A stretch of DNA of 64,000 nucleotides from an uncultured Litorivicinus sp. (GTDB lineage: Bacteria > Pseudomonadota > Gammaproteobacteria > Pseudomonadales > Litorivicinaceae). Where the stretch lies: contig CACBSE010000004.1 in assembly GCA_902541775.1 (NCBI GenBank), positions 1-64,000 on the forward strand. The letters are read 5' to 3'. Both the position numbers and the translations under genes were made by a program. Below the pieces are notes generated by a model that saw only the letters and a list, made by a program, of their open reading frames with translations, was not told the origin of the DNA and did no database searches. Positions 1 through 7,809 of the stretch are shown one piece after another (the stretch's first letter is position 1; each line of letters begins with the position of its first letter).

Positions 1-2
1 TC

Positions 3-317
3 GCCGATATCCAACCGGGATTTGAGCCGTTATTGAATCGAGTCGGTAATGCATTGAGCACGACAGAAGGGCCAGTCACGGTCGAGGGGCATACAGACAA
101 TGTGCCGATCGCGTTCAGTGACCGCTTTCAATCCAATTGGGATTTGTCAGCAGCGCGGTCTGCAGCCGTTGCCGATTATCTGCTCGGAAATACTGAAATT
201 CAGCAGGGTCGATTAACTGTTACCGGCTATGCAGATACCAAACCACTCGAGTCGAACGAAACCGCTGCGGGGCGCGCGAAGAATCGTCGAATAGAGATTA
301 TCGTGAATGGTGGCTAA
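3..317 (+). CDS. motB: Flagellar motor stator protein MotB, C-terminal part (5' end outside window)
   Basis: The reading frame is open from the left edge, so this is only the last ~104 residues. They form an OmpA/MotB-type peptidoglycan-binding domain, with motifs VEGHTDNVPI, the SNWDLSAARS helix, VTGYADTKPL and the terminal NRRIEI. In MotB this domain anchors the MotA/MotB ion-channel complex to the cell wall so that ion flow can turn the rotor. Transmembrane helix and ion-binding aspartate lie upstream and cannot be seen, so proton and sodium types cannot be told apart. The next gene starts inside its last codons (11-base overlap), suggesting co-translation. A different OmpA-domain protein is possible, but TDNVPI plus the flagellar setting favours MotB. 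Confidence 0.85.
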   Translation, partial: ADIQPGFEPLLNRVGNALSTTEGPVTVEGHTDNVPIAFSDRFQSNWDLSAARSAAVADYLLGNTEIQQGRLTVTGYADTKPLESNETAAGRAKNRRIEIIVNGG

Positions 318-1008
318 GGCTTTAATCGTCGTCTTGCTCAGTTTAATCAGCCCATGTTCGTTTGCCGAAGTCGATCGAGGTGTTGATGCGTATGAGCAGA
401 ATAAGCACTCAGTCGCATTACGTTATTGGATTCCTTTAGCGCGCGAGGGAAACGCGCTGGCGCAAAACAATCTTGGCGTCATGTATCAGCGAGGACTTGG
501 CGTCGCACAAAATTTTCAAAAAGCACTGTCATGGTTTGAAAAGGCTGCCGCACAAAATCTAGCTGAAGCGAATGTGAACCTTGGCTTATTGTATTTTGAT
601 GGGCTCGGTGTCACGCAGGATCATCAGAAAGCATTTCGCCTGTTTTCGATCGCCGCGCGTGACAAACTTCCTGAGGCTCACCATATGTTGGGCCTTCAGC
701 TCTATGACGGAATCGGTGTTCCGTCTGATCTTCAGAAAGCACTTCAGCATTTCAAGGACGCTGCGGTACTCGGATATCCAGAGTCACAGTACATGCTTGC
801 ATTTCTCTATCAATCTGGCGATCTAGGGGAAGTGCGTGCTGATCTGGCATATGTTTGGTCGAAAATCGCGAGTGATTACTACAATCTCGAAATCGCTCCT
901 GATCTCCATTATCTTACAACGTTATTACTAGACGACGATGAGCAGGCAGAGCAAGCGTTAAAAGCCAATGCGTGTTATTCCAGTAATTTTACAGATTGTC
1001 CTTTTTAA
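307..1008 (+). CDS. Secreted Sel1-repeat protein next to motB (possible T-ring/MotX-like partner)
   Basis: 233 residues with a signal peptide (hydrophobic residues 5-20, likely cleavage after SFA). At least three to four Sel1/TPR-like repeats follow, seen in segments such as AQNNLGVMYQRGLGV, ANVNLGLLYFDGLGV and AHHMLGLQLYDGIGV, and a short tail carries two cysteines. Sel1 repeats are protein-protein interaction helices. Vibrio MotX, a periplasmic T-ring protein that docks the stator, is also a secreted Sel1-repeat protein. The overlap with motB and the H-ring genes flgP/flgT elsewhere in this cluster make a stator-docking role plausible, but that is inference; the sequence alone shows only an exported Sel1 protein. 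ATG at 307 has no clear independent ribosome binding site and probably relies on coupling to motB. Confidence 0.75.
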   Translation: MVAKALIVVLLSLISPCSFAEVDRGVDAYEQNKHSVALRYWIPLAREGNALAQNNLGVMYQRGLGVAQNFQKALSWFEKAAAQNLAEANVNLGLLYFDGLGVTQDHQKAFRLFSIAARDKLPEAHHMLGLQLYDGIGVPSDLQKALQHFKDAAVLGYPESQYMLAFLYQSGDLGEVRADLAYVWSKIASDYYNLEIAPDLHYLTTLLLDDDEQAEQALKANACYSSNFTDCPF

Positions 1009-1012
1009 ACCC

Positions 1013-1039
1013 TAAAGAGTTTTTGAGTTCGCCCGATAA
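1013..1039 (+). promoter_or_regulatory. FliA (sigma-28) promoter upstream of fliS
   Basis: TAAA at 1013-1016, 15 bases, then CCCGATAA at 1032-1039. The FliA consensus is TAAA-N15-GCCGATAA, so one base of the -10 element differs. Predicted transcription start is near 1046. That leaves a ~30-base leader before the fliS start at 1078 but only ~8 bases before the alternative ATG at 1054. Confidence 0.7.
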
Positions 1040-1077
1040 TTAATGTATCGCACATGACAACAATCGAGGATGAGCTG

Positions 1078-1494
1078 ATGGCATTTCGAAAAAAGGGTTT
1101 GGCGAGTTACGGTGAGGTTGCAGTTCAATCTGGAACGGCTTACGCCGACAGCGTTCAACTAATCCAAATGTTATTTGATGGATTAATCGACTCCCTGGCA
1201 GCAGCCGAAGGTCAAATCGAACGAAATGAAATTGACGCAAAAGGCGAATCACTTAGTCGGGCGACACGAATCGTCCTGGGATTACAGGGATCATTGGATA
1301 TCGAGAAGGGCGGTGAGATCGCTGGAAATCTGGCTGACCTTTATGATTACTGCACGCGTCGACTGCTCCATGCCAATCTGAAAAACGATCTCGAGGCCGT
1401 TCGCGAAGTCAAGAAATTGATGGGTGAAATCAGAGATGCCTGGGCTCAAGTGCCTGATCTGATTGATGGTCAGTCAGCAGCAAACTTCGGCTGA
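1078..1494 (+). CDS. fliS: Flagellin export chaperone FliS
   Basis: 138 residues from ATG 1078. FliS binds the C-terminal helix of newly made flagellin, prevents early polymerisation and delivers it to the export gate. Family features are the N-terminal KKGLASYGEV segment, the helix with LIQMLFDGLIDSLAAAE, and LYDYCTRRLLHANL with a following EVKKLMGEIRDAW helix. The start was chosen because GAGGA lies 7 bases upstream and because the family usually begins about ten residues before the conserved tyrosine. An in-frame ATG at 1054 adds eight residues but lacks a ribosome binding site. The gene is separated from fliD (53894) by most of the cluster, whereas fliD-fliS are usually adjacent; both have FliA-type promoters. 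Confidence 0.9.
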   Translation: MAFRKKGLASYGEVAVQSGTAYADSVQLIQMLFDGLIDSLAAAEGQIERNEIDAKGESLSRATRIVLGLQGSLDIEKGGEIAGNLADLYDYCTRRLLHANLKNDLEAVREVKKLMGEIRDAWAQVPDLIDGQSAANFG

Positions 1495-1502
1495 GGGCGG
1501 TT

Positions 1503-1712
1503 GTGATCGAGATCGACGCGTCGACAGAGCAAGAAGTTGACAACGCCCACCAACTGTCTGTGGATCCAGTCCTGCCGTATTCTGTTCCTTCAACTGCAAT
1601 CGAAAATGTTCAGTTGTTTAACATACTGCACCAGCCGCAACGGCGGTTGGTGCAGGGGACCGTTCGGAAATATCATTGGTACTCCCAATCGGTTGCCATG
1701 CTTGAGAGATAG
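1503..1712 (+). CDS. Possible small protein between fliS and fleQ, unrecognised
   Basis: A 69-codon frame starting at GTG 1503, with GAGGGCGG just upstream, eight bases after the fliS stop. In related clusters a fliT-like or short conserved gene often sits between fliS and fleQ, but I see no FliT features here: no long amphipathic helices, and a mixed acidic/basic composition ending in AMLER. Another frame (1537-1734) is open over much of the same stretch, so coding is not certain. No function is proposed. Confidence 0.3.
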   Translation: MIEIDASTEQEVDNAHQLSVDPVLPYSVPSTAIENVQLFNILHQPQRRLVQGTVRKYHWYSQSVAMLER

Positions 1713-1730
1713 GGCGATCGCAGATCAACC

Positions 1731-1758
1731 TTGAGCTATTTGCATAGTCTTTTATACT
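1731..1758 (+). promoter_or_regulatory. Sigma-70-type promoter for fleQ
   Basis: TTGAGC at 1731-1736, a 16-base spacer, and TATACT at 1753-1758, about 35 bases before the likely fleQ start. A housekeeping promoter fits a top-tier flagellar regulator. No -24/-12 match with correct spacing is seen here. Confidence 0.5.
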
Positions 1759-1792
1759 CAAGCCTCTACAAAACAAGCGCTTGAGGAAATCA

Positions 1793-2881
1793 TTGAGTAC
1801 AACATCCGATATGATCATCGGCAGTAGTCGTGCGATCAATGAACTTCGAGCACTGATCAGTCAAGCGGCTTCAAGCGATGCCAGCGTGCTGATTCTCGGA
1901 GAAAGCGGTACCGGCAAAGAGCTTGTCGCGCGCGCTTTGCATACCGAATCCAATCGTGCCGGTTCGAATTTTGTGCCAGTTAACTGTGGCGCAATCCCTC
2001 GCGACCTACTCGAGTCCGAGCTATTTGGTCACAAACGAGGGGCTTTCACGGGTGCCATTGCTGACCGAACAGGCCGATTTCAATTAGCGCACGATGGCAC
2101 CTTATTTCTTGACGAAATTGGTGATATGCCCGCTGAGATGCAAGTGAAATTGCTCCGAGTTCTTCAGGAGCAGAAAGTTGACCCAGTGGGCTCCACCAAA
2201 TCCATCGATGTCAATGTCCGAATTATTGCAGCAACGCACAGAAACCTGGATTCTTATATCCAAGCAGGCGATTTCCGTGAGGACTTGTATTATCGACTCA
2301 ACGTGATTCCCGTTATTCTGCCGTCGCTGAGAGAGCGTCAGGAAGACATCCCTGAATTGATTCAGTTCTATCTGGAAAAACATACGCAGGACGGCCAGAT
2401 ATCGAGTTTCGATGGCGCACTGATGGATGCTTTGTGCAAGTATCCCTGGCCTGGCAATATTCGCGAATTAGTGAACTTGGTTCACCGATTGTGCTGCTTC
2501 TTCCCGGGTCAACCGGTCAGACTGTCACAGGTCCCCGCACCTTTGCTTCCCAGAGGGATTGCTGAGTTCGGTGCAGGCGGTGCAATCAGCTTTGACCGGA
2601 GTTGCCCGCAGCAGAGTGAATTGGATTTGACTATCTTTGACCGCGGCGACAATCCCGTCGAGGAAATTATTCTACGTGCGCAAGGCGGTGCACCCGCTCC
2701 GACTGCGACTCTGCCGCTTGACGGACTTAATTTAAAAAACCATCTTGCTGAGATTGAGAAGCAATTGATTGTTGATGCACTCTCAAAGTGTGACGGTAAT
2801 GTTTCGCAGTCTGCGAGGCTATTAAATCTTCAACGGACCACGTTAATCGAAAAAATTAACAAGTACGAAATCCAGTCCTAA
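1793..2881 (+). CDS. fleQ: FleQ/FlrA-type sigma-54 activator lacking the N-terminal FleQ domain
   Basis: About 362 residues. It contains the AAA+ sigma-54 interaction domain (Walker A GESGTGKE, the sigma-54 contact loop GAFTGA, Walker B TLFLDEIGDMP, and the PWPGNIREL segment) and a C-terminal Fis-type helix-turn-helix (NVSQSARLLNLQRTTLIEK) matching the FleQ family ending. FleQ proteins are usually near 490 residues; here the protein starts almost at the AAA+ domain, so the ~130-residue N-terminal receiver-like domain is absent. Start choice: TTG 1793 with AGGA 5 bases upstream; TTG 1781 and ATG 1811 are alternatives, and none restores the missing domain. It should activate the class II -24/-12 promoters. 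The FleQ antagonist FleN is encoded at 22838-23650. Confidence 0.85.
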   Translation: MSTTSDMIIGSSRAINELRALISQAASSDASVLILGESGTGKELVARALHTESNRAGSNFVPVNCGAIPRDLLESELFGHKRGAFTGAIADRTGRFQLAHDGTLFLDEIGDMPAEMQVKLLRVLQEQKVDPVGSTKSIDVNVRIIAATHRNLDSYIQAGDFREDLYYRLNVIPVILPSLRERQEDIPELIQFYLEKHTQDGQISSFDGALMDALCKYPWPGNIRELVNLVHRLCCFFPGQPVRLSQVPAPLLPRGIAEFGAGGAISFDRSCPQQSELDLTIFDRGDNPVEEIILRAQGGAPAPTATLPLDGLNLKNHLAEIEKQLIVDALSKCDGNVSQSARLLNLQRTTLIEKINKYEIQS

Positions 2882-2977
2882 TCGATCCTGTCGGATTTTC
2901 GGCAGCCGGTGATTGACCTCCAGGTCGGCTCGTGTTTGCCGGCTCTGAAACTCCTATGTGACAAATGGTTGCCGCCA

Positions 2978-2994
2978 TTGGCATGATGCTTGCT
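2978..2994 (+). promoter_or_regulatory. Sigma-54 promoter for fleR (and probably the fliE operon)
   Basis: TTGGCATGATGCTTGCT, with GG-N10-GC spacing and a near-perfect match to the YTGGCACG-N4-TTGCW consensus. Predicted start is near 3006, about 26 bases before the fleR ATG. It fits activation by FleQ. Confidence 0.85.
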
Positions 2995-3031
2995 GCGACG
3001 AGCGTATTCCAATGTGAGCAGGTAACTGACA

Positions 3032-4453
3032 ATGACACAAAGCAATACGAATCGTTTATTGGGCATCGCTGATCCGAGTTGGCCCACCACGAGTCTTATT
3101 GAGAAACGAGCGATAGAACTCGGCTACGAGGCCGTGGTGACGTCGACTCCTGGCAATCTTGAATCTCAAGCATCTGAATTTGGAATGGTTGTTGTTCATC
3201 TGCCCAATGGTGGGTCGATCCAGTCAATTATTGAGTCGATCAAATTGTTTGATGATGAAATTCAATTCGTTGTTTTAACCGATAGAAGCGATCAGCAGTC
3301 TGTGAAAACACTCGAGCGGATACCTGGTGTGTCTGTGTTTTGTGTTTCAACAATCGATGCGATTTCTTGGAATGAATTGTTTGCACAGCATCTCGAGCGA
3401 TCTTCTGGATCGACAAAAGAGGAACAACCAACGTCGGACGCACAGTACGTATTTGTTGATCCGAAGTCTCAGCATCTGCTGGCCCTTGTCGAGCGACTTG
3501 CAACAACAAAAGCTGCTGTACTGCTGCAGGGCCAGACGGGTACAGGAAAAGAAATTGTTGCGCGAACATTGCATGCGTTGTCAGACCGCGCCAATGCGCC
3601 ATTTGTTGCATTAAATTGTGCCGCGATGCCTGAGCATTTGGTCGAGGATATGTTGTTTGGCCATGAAAAGGGCGCATTTACAGGCGCGACACGTGAGCTC
3701 CAAGGCATTTTCGAGCAGGCGAAATCGGGGACTGTGTTTCTCGATGAGATTGGAGAAATGCCAATTCAACTGCAAGCCAAATTGCTTCGCGTATTGCAAG
3801 AGAAAGAAGTGGTCAGGCTTGGTGGACGCGACACCATTCCATTGGATTTCCGTTTGATCGCTGCGACCAACAAAGATTTAAAAGAAGGGATTGCTGAGAA
3901 GACATTTCGGGAGGATCTGTATTACCGAATCAGTGCTTTTAAGTTGCAGATCCCAAATCTTGCTGAGCGCAAGGGTGACATCTTACCTTTAGCGAATACA
4001 CTCGCGGCTCGGCATGGCCTTGATCATCCGGAGTTTACAGAGTCAGCCTTGCGCGAACTCAATCGATACAGCTGGCCTGGTAACGTTCGTGAGCTTGATA
4101 ATGTGATTCAGCGCGCCGTGGTTTTCGCTAATTATGGACGGATTGATACGCAGCATCTGTTCTTCGATGAACCTTTTGCGCGTGAAGAGCAAGAATTTGG
4201 TCATCACACCCTGGTGCAAGACTATCACTCGGCACGTCTAGGTCAGCCAATGCCGTCGGCATTGACGCCACTGCGCCATCGCGATCTGCAGTCTGCGGTT
4301 CGTGAGAGCGAATACGATGTCATCATGGATGCAATCAATTCGACACGTACCCGTGAAGAGGCTGCTCGAAAGCTGGGAATTAGTCCGCGCACACTCCGTT
4401 ACAAAATGGCTAAGCTGCGTGAATCGCGTCTTGGCATGTCGCATTGCGCTTAG
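3032..4453 (+). CDS. fleR: FleR/FlrC-type sigma-54 activator with degenerate receiver domain
   Basis: 473 residues. N-terminal ~120 residues are the remains of a response-regulator receiver; residues 140-400 are AAA+ (Walker A GQTGTGKE at 167-174, GAFTGA at 214-219, LDEI at 237-240, WPGNVREL); the C-terminus is a Fis-type helix-turn-helix (EEAARKLGISPRTLRYKMAK). FleR activates late sigma-54 promoters of hook, rod and some flagellin genes after phosphorylation by the kinase FleS. In the receiver, the position expected to hold the phosphorylated aspartate reads VVVHLPNGG, so His56 appears to replace it, and the conserved lysine near its end is not seen. No fleS gene lies between fleQ and fleR, where it is normally found. 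It is probably regulated by abundance or by a partner rather than by phosphorylation. The 12-base gap to fliE suggests co-transcription. Confidence 0.88.
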   Translation: MTQSNTNRLLGIADPSWPTTSLIEKRAIELGYEAVVTSTPGNLESQASEFGMVVVHLPNGGSIQSIIESIKLFDDEIQFVVLTDRSDQQSVKTLERIPGVSVFCVSTIDAISWNELFAQHLERSSGSTKEEQPTSDAQYVFVDPKSQHLLALVERLATTKAAVLLQGQTGTGKEIVARTLHALSDRANAPFVALNCAAMPEHLVEDMLFGHEKGAFTGATRELQGIFEQAKSGTVFLDEIGEMPIQLQAKLLRVLQEKEVVRLGGRDTIPLDFRLIAATNKDLKEGIAEKTFREDLYYRISAFKLQIPNLAERKGDILPLANTLAARHGLDHPEFTESALRELNRYSWPGNVRELDNVIQRAVVFANYGRIDTQHLFFDEPFAREEQEFGHHTLVQDYHSARLGQPMPSALTPLRHRDLQSAVRESEYDVIMDAINSTRTREEAARKLGISPRTLRYKMAKLRESRLGMSHCA

Positions 4454-4464
4454 GAGATTGACCG

Positions 4465-4806
4465 ATGGTTGACCCAACAAGTAGTGGCAGTGCGCAGATG
4501 ATCATGGATCAGATTAAGGCCTATCAGACGCGTGTTGAACAAACACATCAACCTGAAACTGCAATTCCCCCGACGGAGGTAAATAAGCCTCAGTTCAACG
4601 AAGCTGTTCAGGCGCTTGTGAATTCAGTCAATGACGCACAAATGGAATCCGCAGAGATGCGCGCTGCTTTTGAACGTGGGGACGATATCCCATTAACTGA
4701 CGTTGTCTTAAGTATGCAGAAATCTTCATTAGCGTTTGAAGCCACGCTTCAAGTGCGCAATAAGGTTTTGAAAGCTTATGAAGACATTATGAATATGCCG
4801 GTATAG
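4465..4806 (+). CDS. fliE: Flagellar MS-ring/rod junction protein FliE
   Basis: 113 residues. FliE is the first rod protein, joins the MS ring to the rod and is needed to open export. The C-terminal half has the family pattern: FNEAVQALVNSVNDAQ, FERGDDIPLTDVVLSMQKS and the LQVRNKVLKAYEDIMNMPV ending. Length is normal (~105-115). GGAG lies 9-10 bases upstream of the ATG. First structural gene of a fliEFGHIJ run. Confidence 0.92.
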   Translation: MVDPTSSGSAQMIMDQIKAYQTRVEQTHQPETAIPPTEVNKPQFNEAVQALVNSVNDAQMESAEMRAAFERGDDIPLTDVVLSMQKSSLAFEATLQVRNKVLKAYEDIMNMPV

Positions 4807-4824
4807 ATAGGGTAGGTTAGAGAT

Positions 4825-6750
4825 ATGGCAACATCGACTACAGAGATGCAGGAAATGCAGGCAGCTGAGCGAAGCGCAGAGACGAGCCTGTCGACCACCG
4901 CGCCGTCAGGGCAGGCTGGTCCGCTTGGGCTAGCCAAAGGAGCGTCGTTACCCAAACTGAACGAGATTCTCGCTCAACCTGCAGTGAAAAAGGCAACCCC
5001 TGCGATCATGATTGCGGTGCTGTTGGTCTTCCTCGTTGCAAGCTATATGGCGATGCAGGATCCCGTCTACCGTCCTATTTTCCCAGGAATGACAGAAGCC
5101 GATCGGCAGGTAGCGTCGGAAACGCTTAAAGAAGGGGGGTTTTCGCCACGGGTGAACCGATCCACTGGTCAGTTGGAAGTTGACGCGGGCTCCTATCACG
5201 AAGCACGGATTTTCTTGGCATCGAAGGGACTGCCATCGGAAGGAACGGCCTCGGGGTTTGAGGCCTTATCAAGCTCTGCTTCAATCACCACCTCGCAGTT
5301 CATGGAACAAGCTAACTATGCAGCTGCTGTTGAGCAGGAGCTCGCAAAATCCATTATTCGGATTTCAAGCATTAAGCATGCAAGAGTCCACCTGGCGCTC
5401 CCAAAGCAGTCGGTCTTTGTTCGCGATCGGACACCTCCTAAGGCGTCCGTCGTGGTGACGCGGTTCGCGGGTCGTAATATCGATCGAGAGCAGGTGAATG
5501 CAATTATTAACCTGGTGGCAGCGAGTATCCCATATTTGAATCCCACGGATGTGGTTGTCGTTGATTCATTGGGTAACCTTTTAAGTGATGAAACTCGCGA
5601 GAGTCCATTAGGCTTGACCAGCGCTCAGTTAGTCCATAAACAACGTGTCGAGACGACCTACCGCAATCGGATCTATGAGCTGTTGGGTCCAATTTATGGC
5701 GAAAACAATGTCCGGGCTCAGGTAGATGTTGAATTGGACTTCACTGAAGTGGAAAGTACTTTTGAGACCTATGATCCGAACGAAAAAGGTGAAAGAACCC
5801 GGTCAGAAGTCCTGTCACTAGACCGAACAGCCACCGCGGATGCCGAGGGTGTTCCTGGGGCAACAACCAATCAGCCCCCAGCAGAGTCTGAATTTGCTTT
5901 GGATGGACGTGCAACGGCAGAATCCTTCTCAAATATGGGCGAAACAGTCAGTTCTCGGACGACAAGAAATTACGAGTTAGACCGCATTGTACGGACCGTG
6001 AAAGACGCGAATGGTCAAGTTCTCAAAGTGTCAGTCGCAGTTGCTGTGAATCGGTTTGCCCCTGGAGAGTATCCTCAACCACCAGAAGGTATTGCGCCCG
6101 AGGATTTTGAAGGCCCCGAGTTACAAGAGATCTCAGAGAATGAATTGACACGCGTGAATAATTTGGTGCGTGGTGTTGTGAATTTTGATGCCGAGCGTGG
6201 CGATCAGGTGACAGTCGTGGCGACGCCCTTTGATCCACCTGCAGCCTTGGAGGACCTTATGCCTTGGTACGAGAACGTTCTATTATTAAATATGATCAAA
6301 GGCGTCTTCGCCATGACCGTGTTCTTATTGATTGCGTACATCTTGATTCGTCCGGTCGCTTATAAGTTGCTAGGTATACCGTTACCACATGAGCGCAAAG
6401 CTGCTGAAGCAGCGGCAAAGGCGGCCGCGGCCGAGCAGTTGGCGGCACAACCGGTGCTGGGTCCTGATGGAACGCCGCTACCACCCGGTGCAGTCGGTGT
6501 CAATGAAAACGGTGAGCCTGTTGATGCGAACGGGGAAATCATCGTACCAGAAGCGGAGATTGAGATTGGCGAAGGTGAGAGCCTTGAGGAAATTCGTGCG
6601 AAGTTGAAACCGAAGAAGTCAGCAATCTCTGCAGATTTACTGGATACTGCAAATACCTATGAGGACAAAGTTGCCTTGATTAGAATGCTCGTGCAAGAAG
6701 ATTCTGGTCGTGTGGCTAACGTGCTCAAAGGTATGGTGAGGCAACGATAG
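4825..6750 (+). CDS. fliF: Flagellar MS-ring protein FliF
   Basis: 641 residues, somewhat long for the family (~550-600). An N-terminal cytoplasmic segment is followed by a membrane helix near residues 58-78 (IMIAVLLVFLVASYMAM), the periplasmic ring-building domains (EGTASGFEAL, VHLALPKQSVFVRD, VDSLGNLLS), a second helix near 495-515 and a cytoplasmic tail. The last ~35 residues (TYEDKVALIRMLVQEDSGRVANVLKGM) are the FliG-binding segment. Between the second helix and that segment is an Ala/Pro/Glu-rich low-complexity insert, which accounts for the extra length. FliF forms the inner-membrane ring on which the export gate, rod and C ring assemble. Confidence 0.95.
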   Translation: MATSTTEMQEMQAAERSAETSLSTTAPSGQAGPLGLAKGASLPKLNEILAQPAVKKATPAIMIAVLLVFLVASYMAMQDPVYRPIFPGMTEADRQVASETLKEGGFSPRVNRSTGQLEVDAGSYHEARIFLASKGLPSEGTASGFEALSSSASITTSQFMEQANYAAAVEQELAKSIIRISSIKHARVHLALPKQSVFVRDRTPPKASVVVTRFAGRNIDREQVNAIINLVAASIPYLNPTDVVVVDSLGNLLSDETRESPLGLTSAQLVHKQRVETTYRNRIYELLGPIYGENNVRAQVDVELDFTEVESTFETYDPNEKGERTRSEVLSLDRTATADAEGVPGATTNQPPAESEFALDGRATAESFSNMGETVSSRTTRNYELDRIVRTVKDANGQVLKVSVAVAVNRFAPGEYPQPPEGIAPEDFEGPELQEISENELTRVNNLVRGVVNFDAERGDQVTVVATPFDPPAALEDLMPWYENVLLLNMIKGVFAMTVFLLIAYILIRPVAYKLLGIPLPHERKAAEAAAKAAAAEQLAAQPVLGPDGTPLPPGAVGVNENGEPVDANGEIIVPEAEIEIGEGESLEEIRAKLKPKKSAISADLLDTANTYEDKVALIRMLVQEDSGRVANVLKGMVRQR

Positions 6751-6759
6751 GAGCTGGAG

Positions 6760-7809
6760 ATGGCTGAGGCACCTGATTTATCAAATCTACCGGAAGTTCT
6801 TCGCGAAGAGATCCAAGGCCTTACGCAAGCGGATCGCGCAGCGGTCTTGTTATTGCTACTCGGAGAGGAAGAGGCCGCCAATATCCTGAAGTATATGAAT
6901 CCGGCCGAAGTTCAGCGATTGGGAGGTGCCATGGTCGGCGCCGCTGACTTATCACAAGAGGCAATCAACTATGTTCTTGATGAGTTTGTATCGACTTTAA
7001 AAGGACAAAGTAGCTTGGGCCTCGGTGCGACTGACTATGTTGAGTCAGTCCTAAACAAAGCGTTGGGCGAAGACAAAGCGGCTTCAGTCCTTGGGCGGAT
7101 CCTTCCAGGTCAAAGCTCAAAAGGCCTTGAAATTCTGCGTTGGATGGATGCTCGAGCTATTGCTGATATGGTCTCGAATGAGCATCCCCAAGTGATCGCA
7201 ATCATTTTATCTGTTCTCGAACATGCGGTTGCCGCAGACGTATTATCCTATCTTCCATCGGATGTGCGGCCTGAGATTGTTCAGCGGGTTGGTGCACTGG
7301 AAACTGTGCAGCCGGCAGCCATGCAAGAACTCGAAGCAATTATGAAGAAACAGTTTAGTAACAATTCCTCGGCGCGTTCGTCAAACGTGGGTGGTGTTCA
7401 GGCTGCAGCTAAGATCATGAACTTCGCAAAAGTTGATATGGAAACCCAAGTCATGGCCGGTTTAATGGGCCTTGATGAGGAAATGGCACTTCAAATCCAG
7501 GATCAAATGTTTACCTTCGATAACTTGTTGGATGTCGACAATAAGGCGATTCAGGTCATTATGCGGAACGTCGATCAAGATCTTTTGATGACAGCATTGA
7601 AAGGTGCGAGTGATCCGGTCAAGGAGAAGTTTTTCGATAATATGTCTTCGCGTGCACGCGTCATGTTTATTGACGATATGGAGGCTAAAGGCCCGATGCG
7701 AATTACCGATGTGGAGGAAGCACAGAAAACGATCATGCGGACAGCACGGAAGCTATCGGATGCAGGAGAGCTGGTTCTAGCCGGCGGTGGTGGCGATGGC
7801 TTCGTCTAA
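6760..7809 (+). CDS. fliG: Flagellar rotor switch protein FliG
   Basis: 349 residues. FliG binds the FliF tail, forms the upper C ring and carries the charged residues that meet MotA. Recognisable parts are the N-terminal LTQADRAAVLLLLLGEEEAA, the middle-domain EHPQVIAIILSVLE segment (an EHPQ motif) and the C-terminal MFTFDNLLDVDNKAIQ region, followed by a ridge-type charged helix. A short Gly-rich tail (GGGGDGFV) ends the protein inside the start of fliH (14-base overlap). GGAG lies 6-7 bases before the ATG. Confidence 0.95.
   Translation: MAEAPDLSNLPEVLREEIQGLTQADRAAVLLLLLGEEEAANILKYMNPAEVQRLGGAMVGAADLSQEAINYVLDEFVSTLKGQSSLGLGATDYVESVLNKALGEDKAASVLGRILPGQSSKGLEILRWMDARAIADMVSNEHPQVIAIILSVLEHAVAADVLSYLPSDVRPEIVQRVGALETVQPAAMQELEAIMKKQFSNNSSARSSNVGGVQAAAKIMNFAKVDMETQVMAGLMGLDEEMALQIQDQMFTFDNLLDVDNKAIQVIMRNVDQDLLMTALKGASDPVKEKFFDNMSSRARVMFIDDMEAKGPMRITDVEEAQKTIMRTARKLSDAGELVLAGGGGDGFV

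Noticed and set aside
3240-3677. Long minus-strand open frames across fleR
   Set aside because: Shadows of a clearly coding plus-strand gene; no ribosome sites or recognisable domains.
4431-4448. TTGGCATG...TTGCG at the end of fleR as a sigma-54 promoter for fliE
   Set aside because: The GG-to-GC distance is 11 rather than 10 bases; sigma-54 spacing is strict and fliE is close enough to be co-transcribed with fleR.
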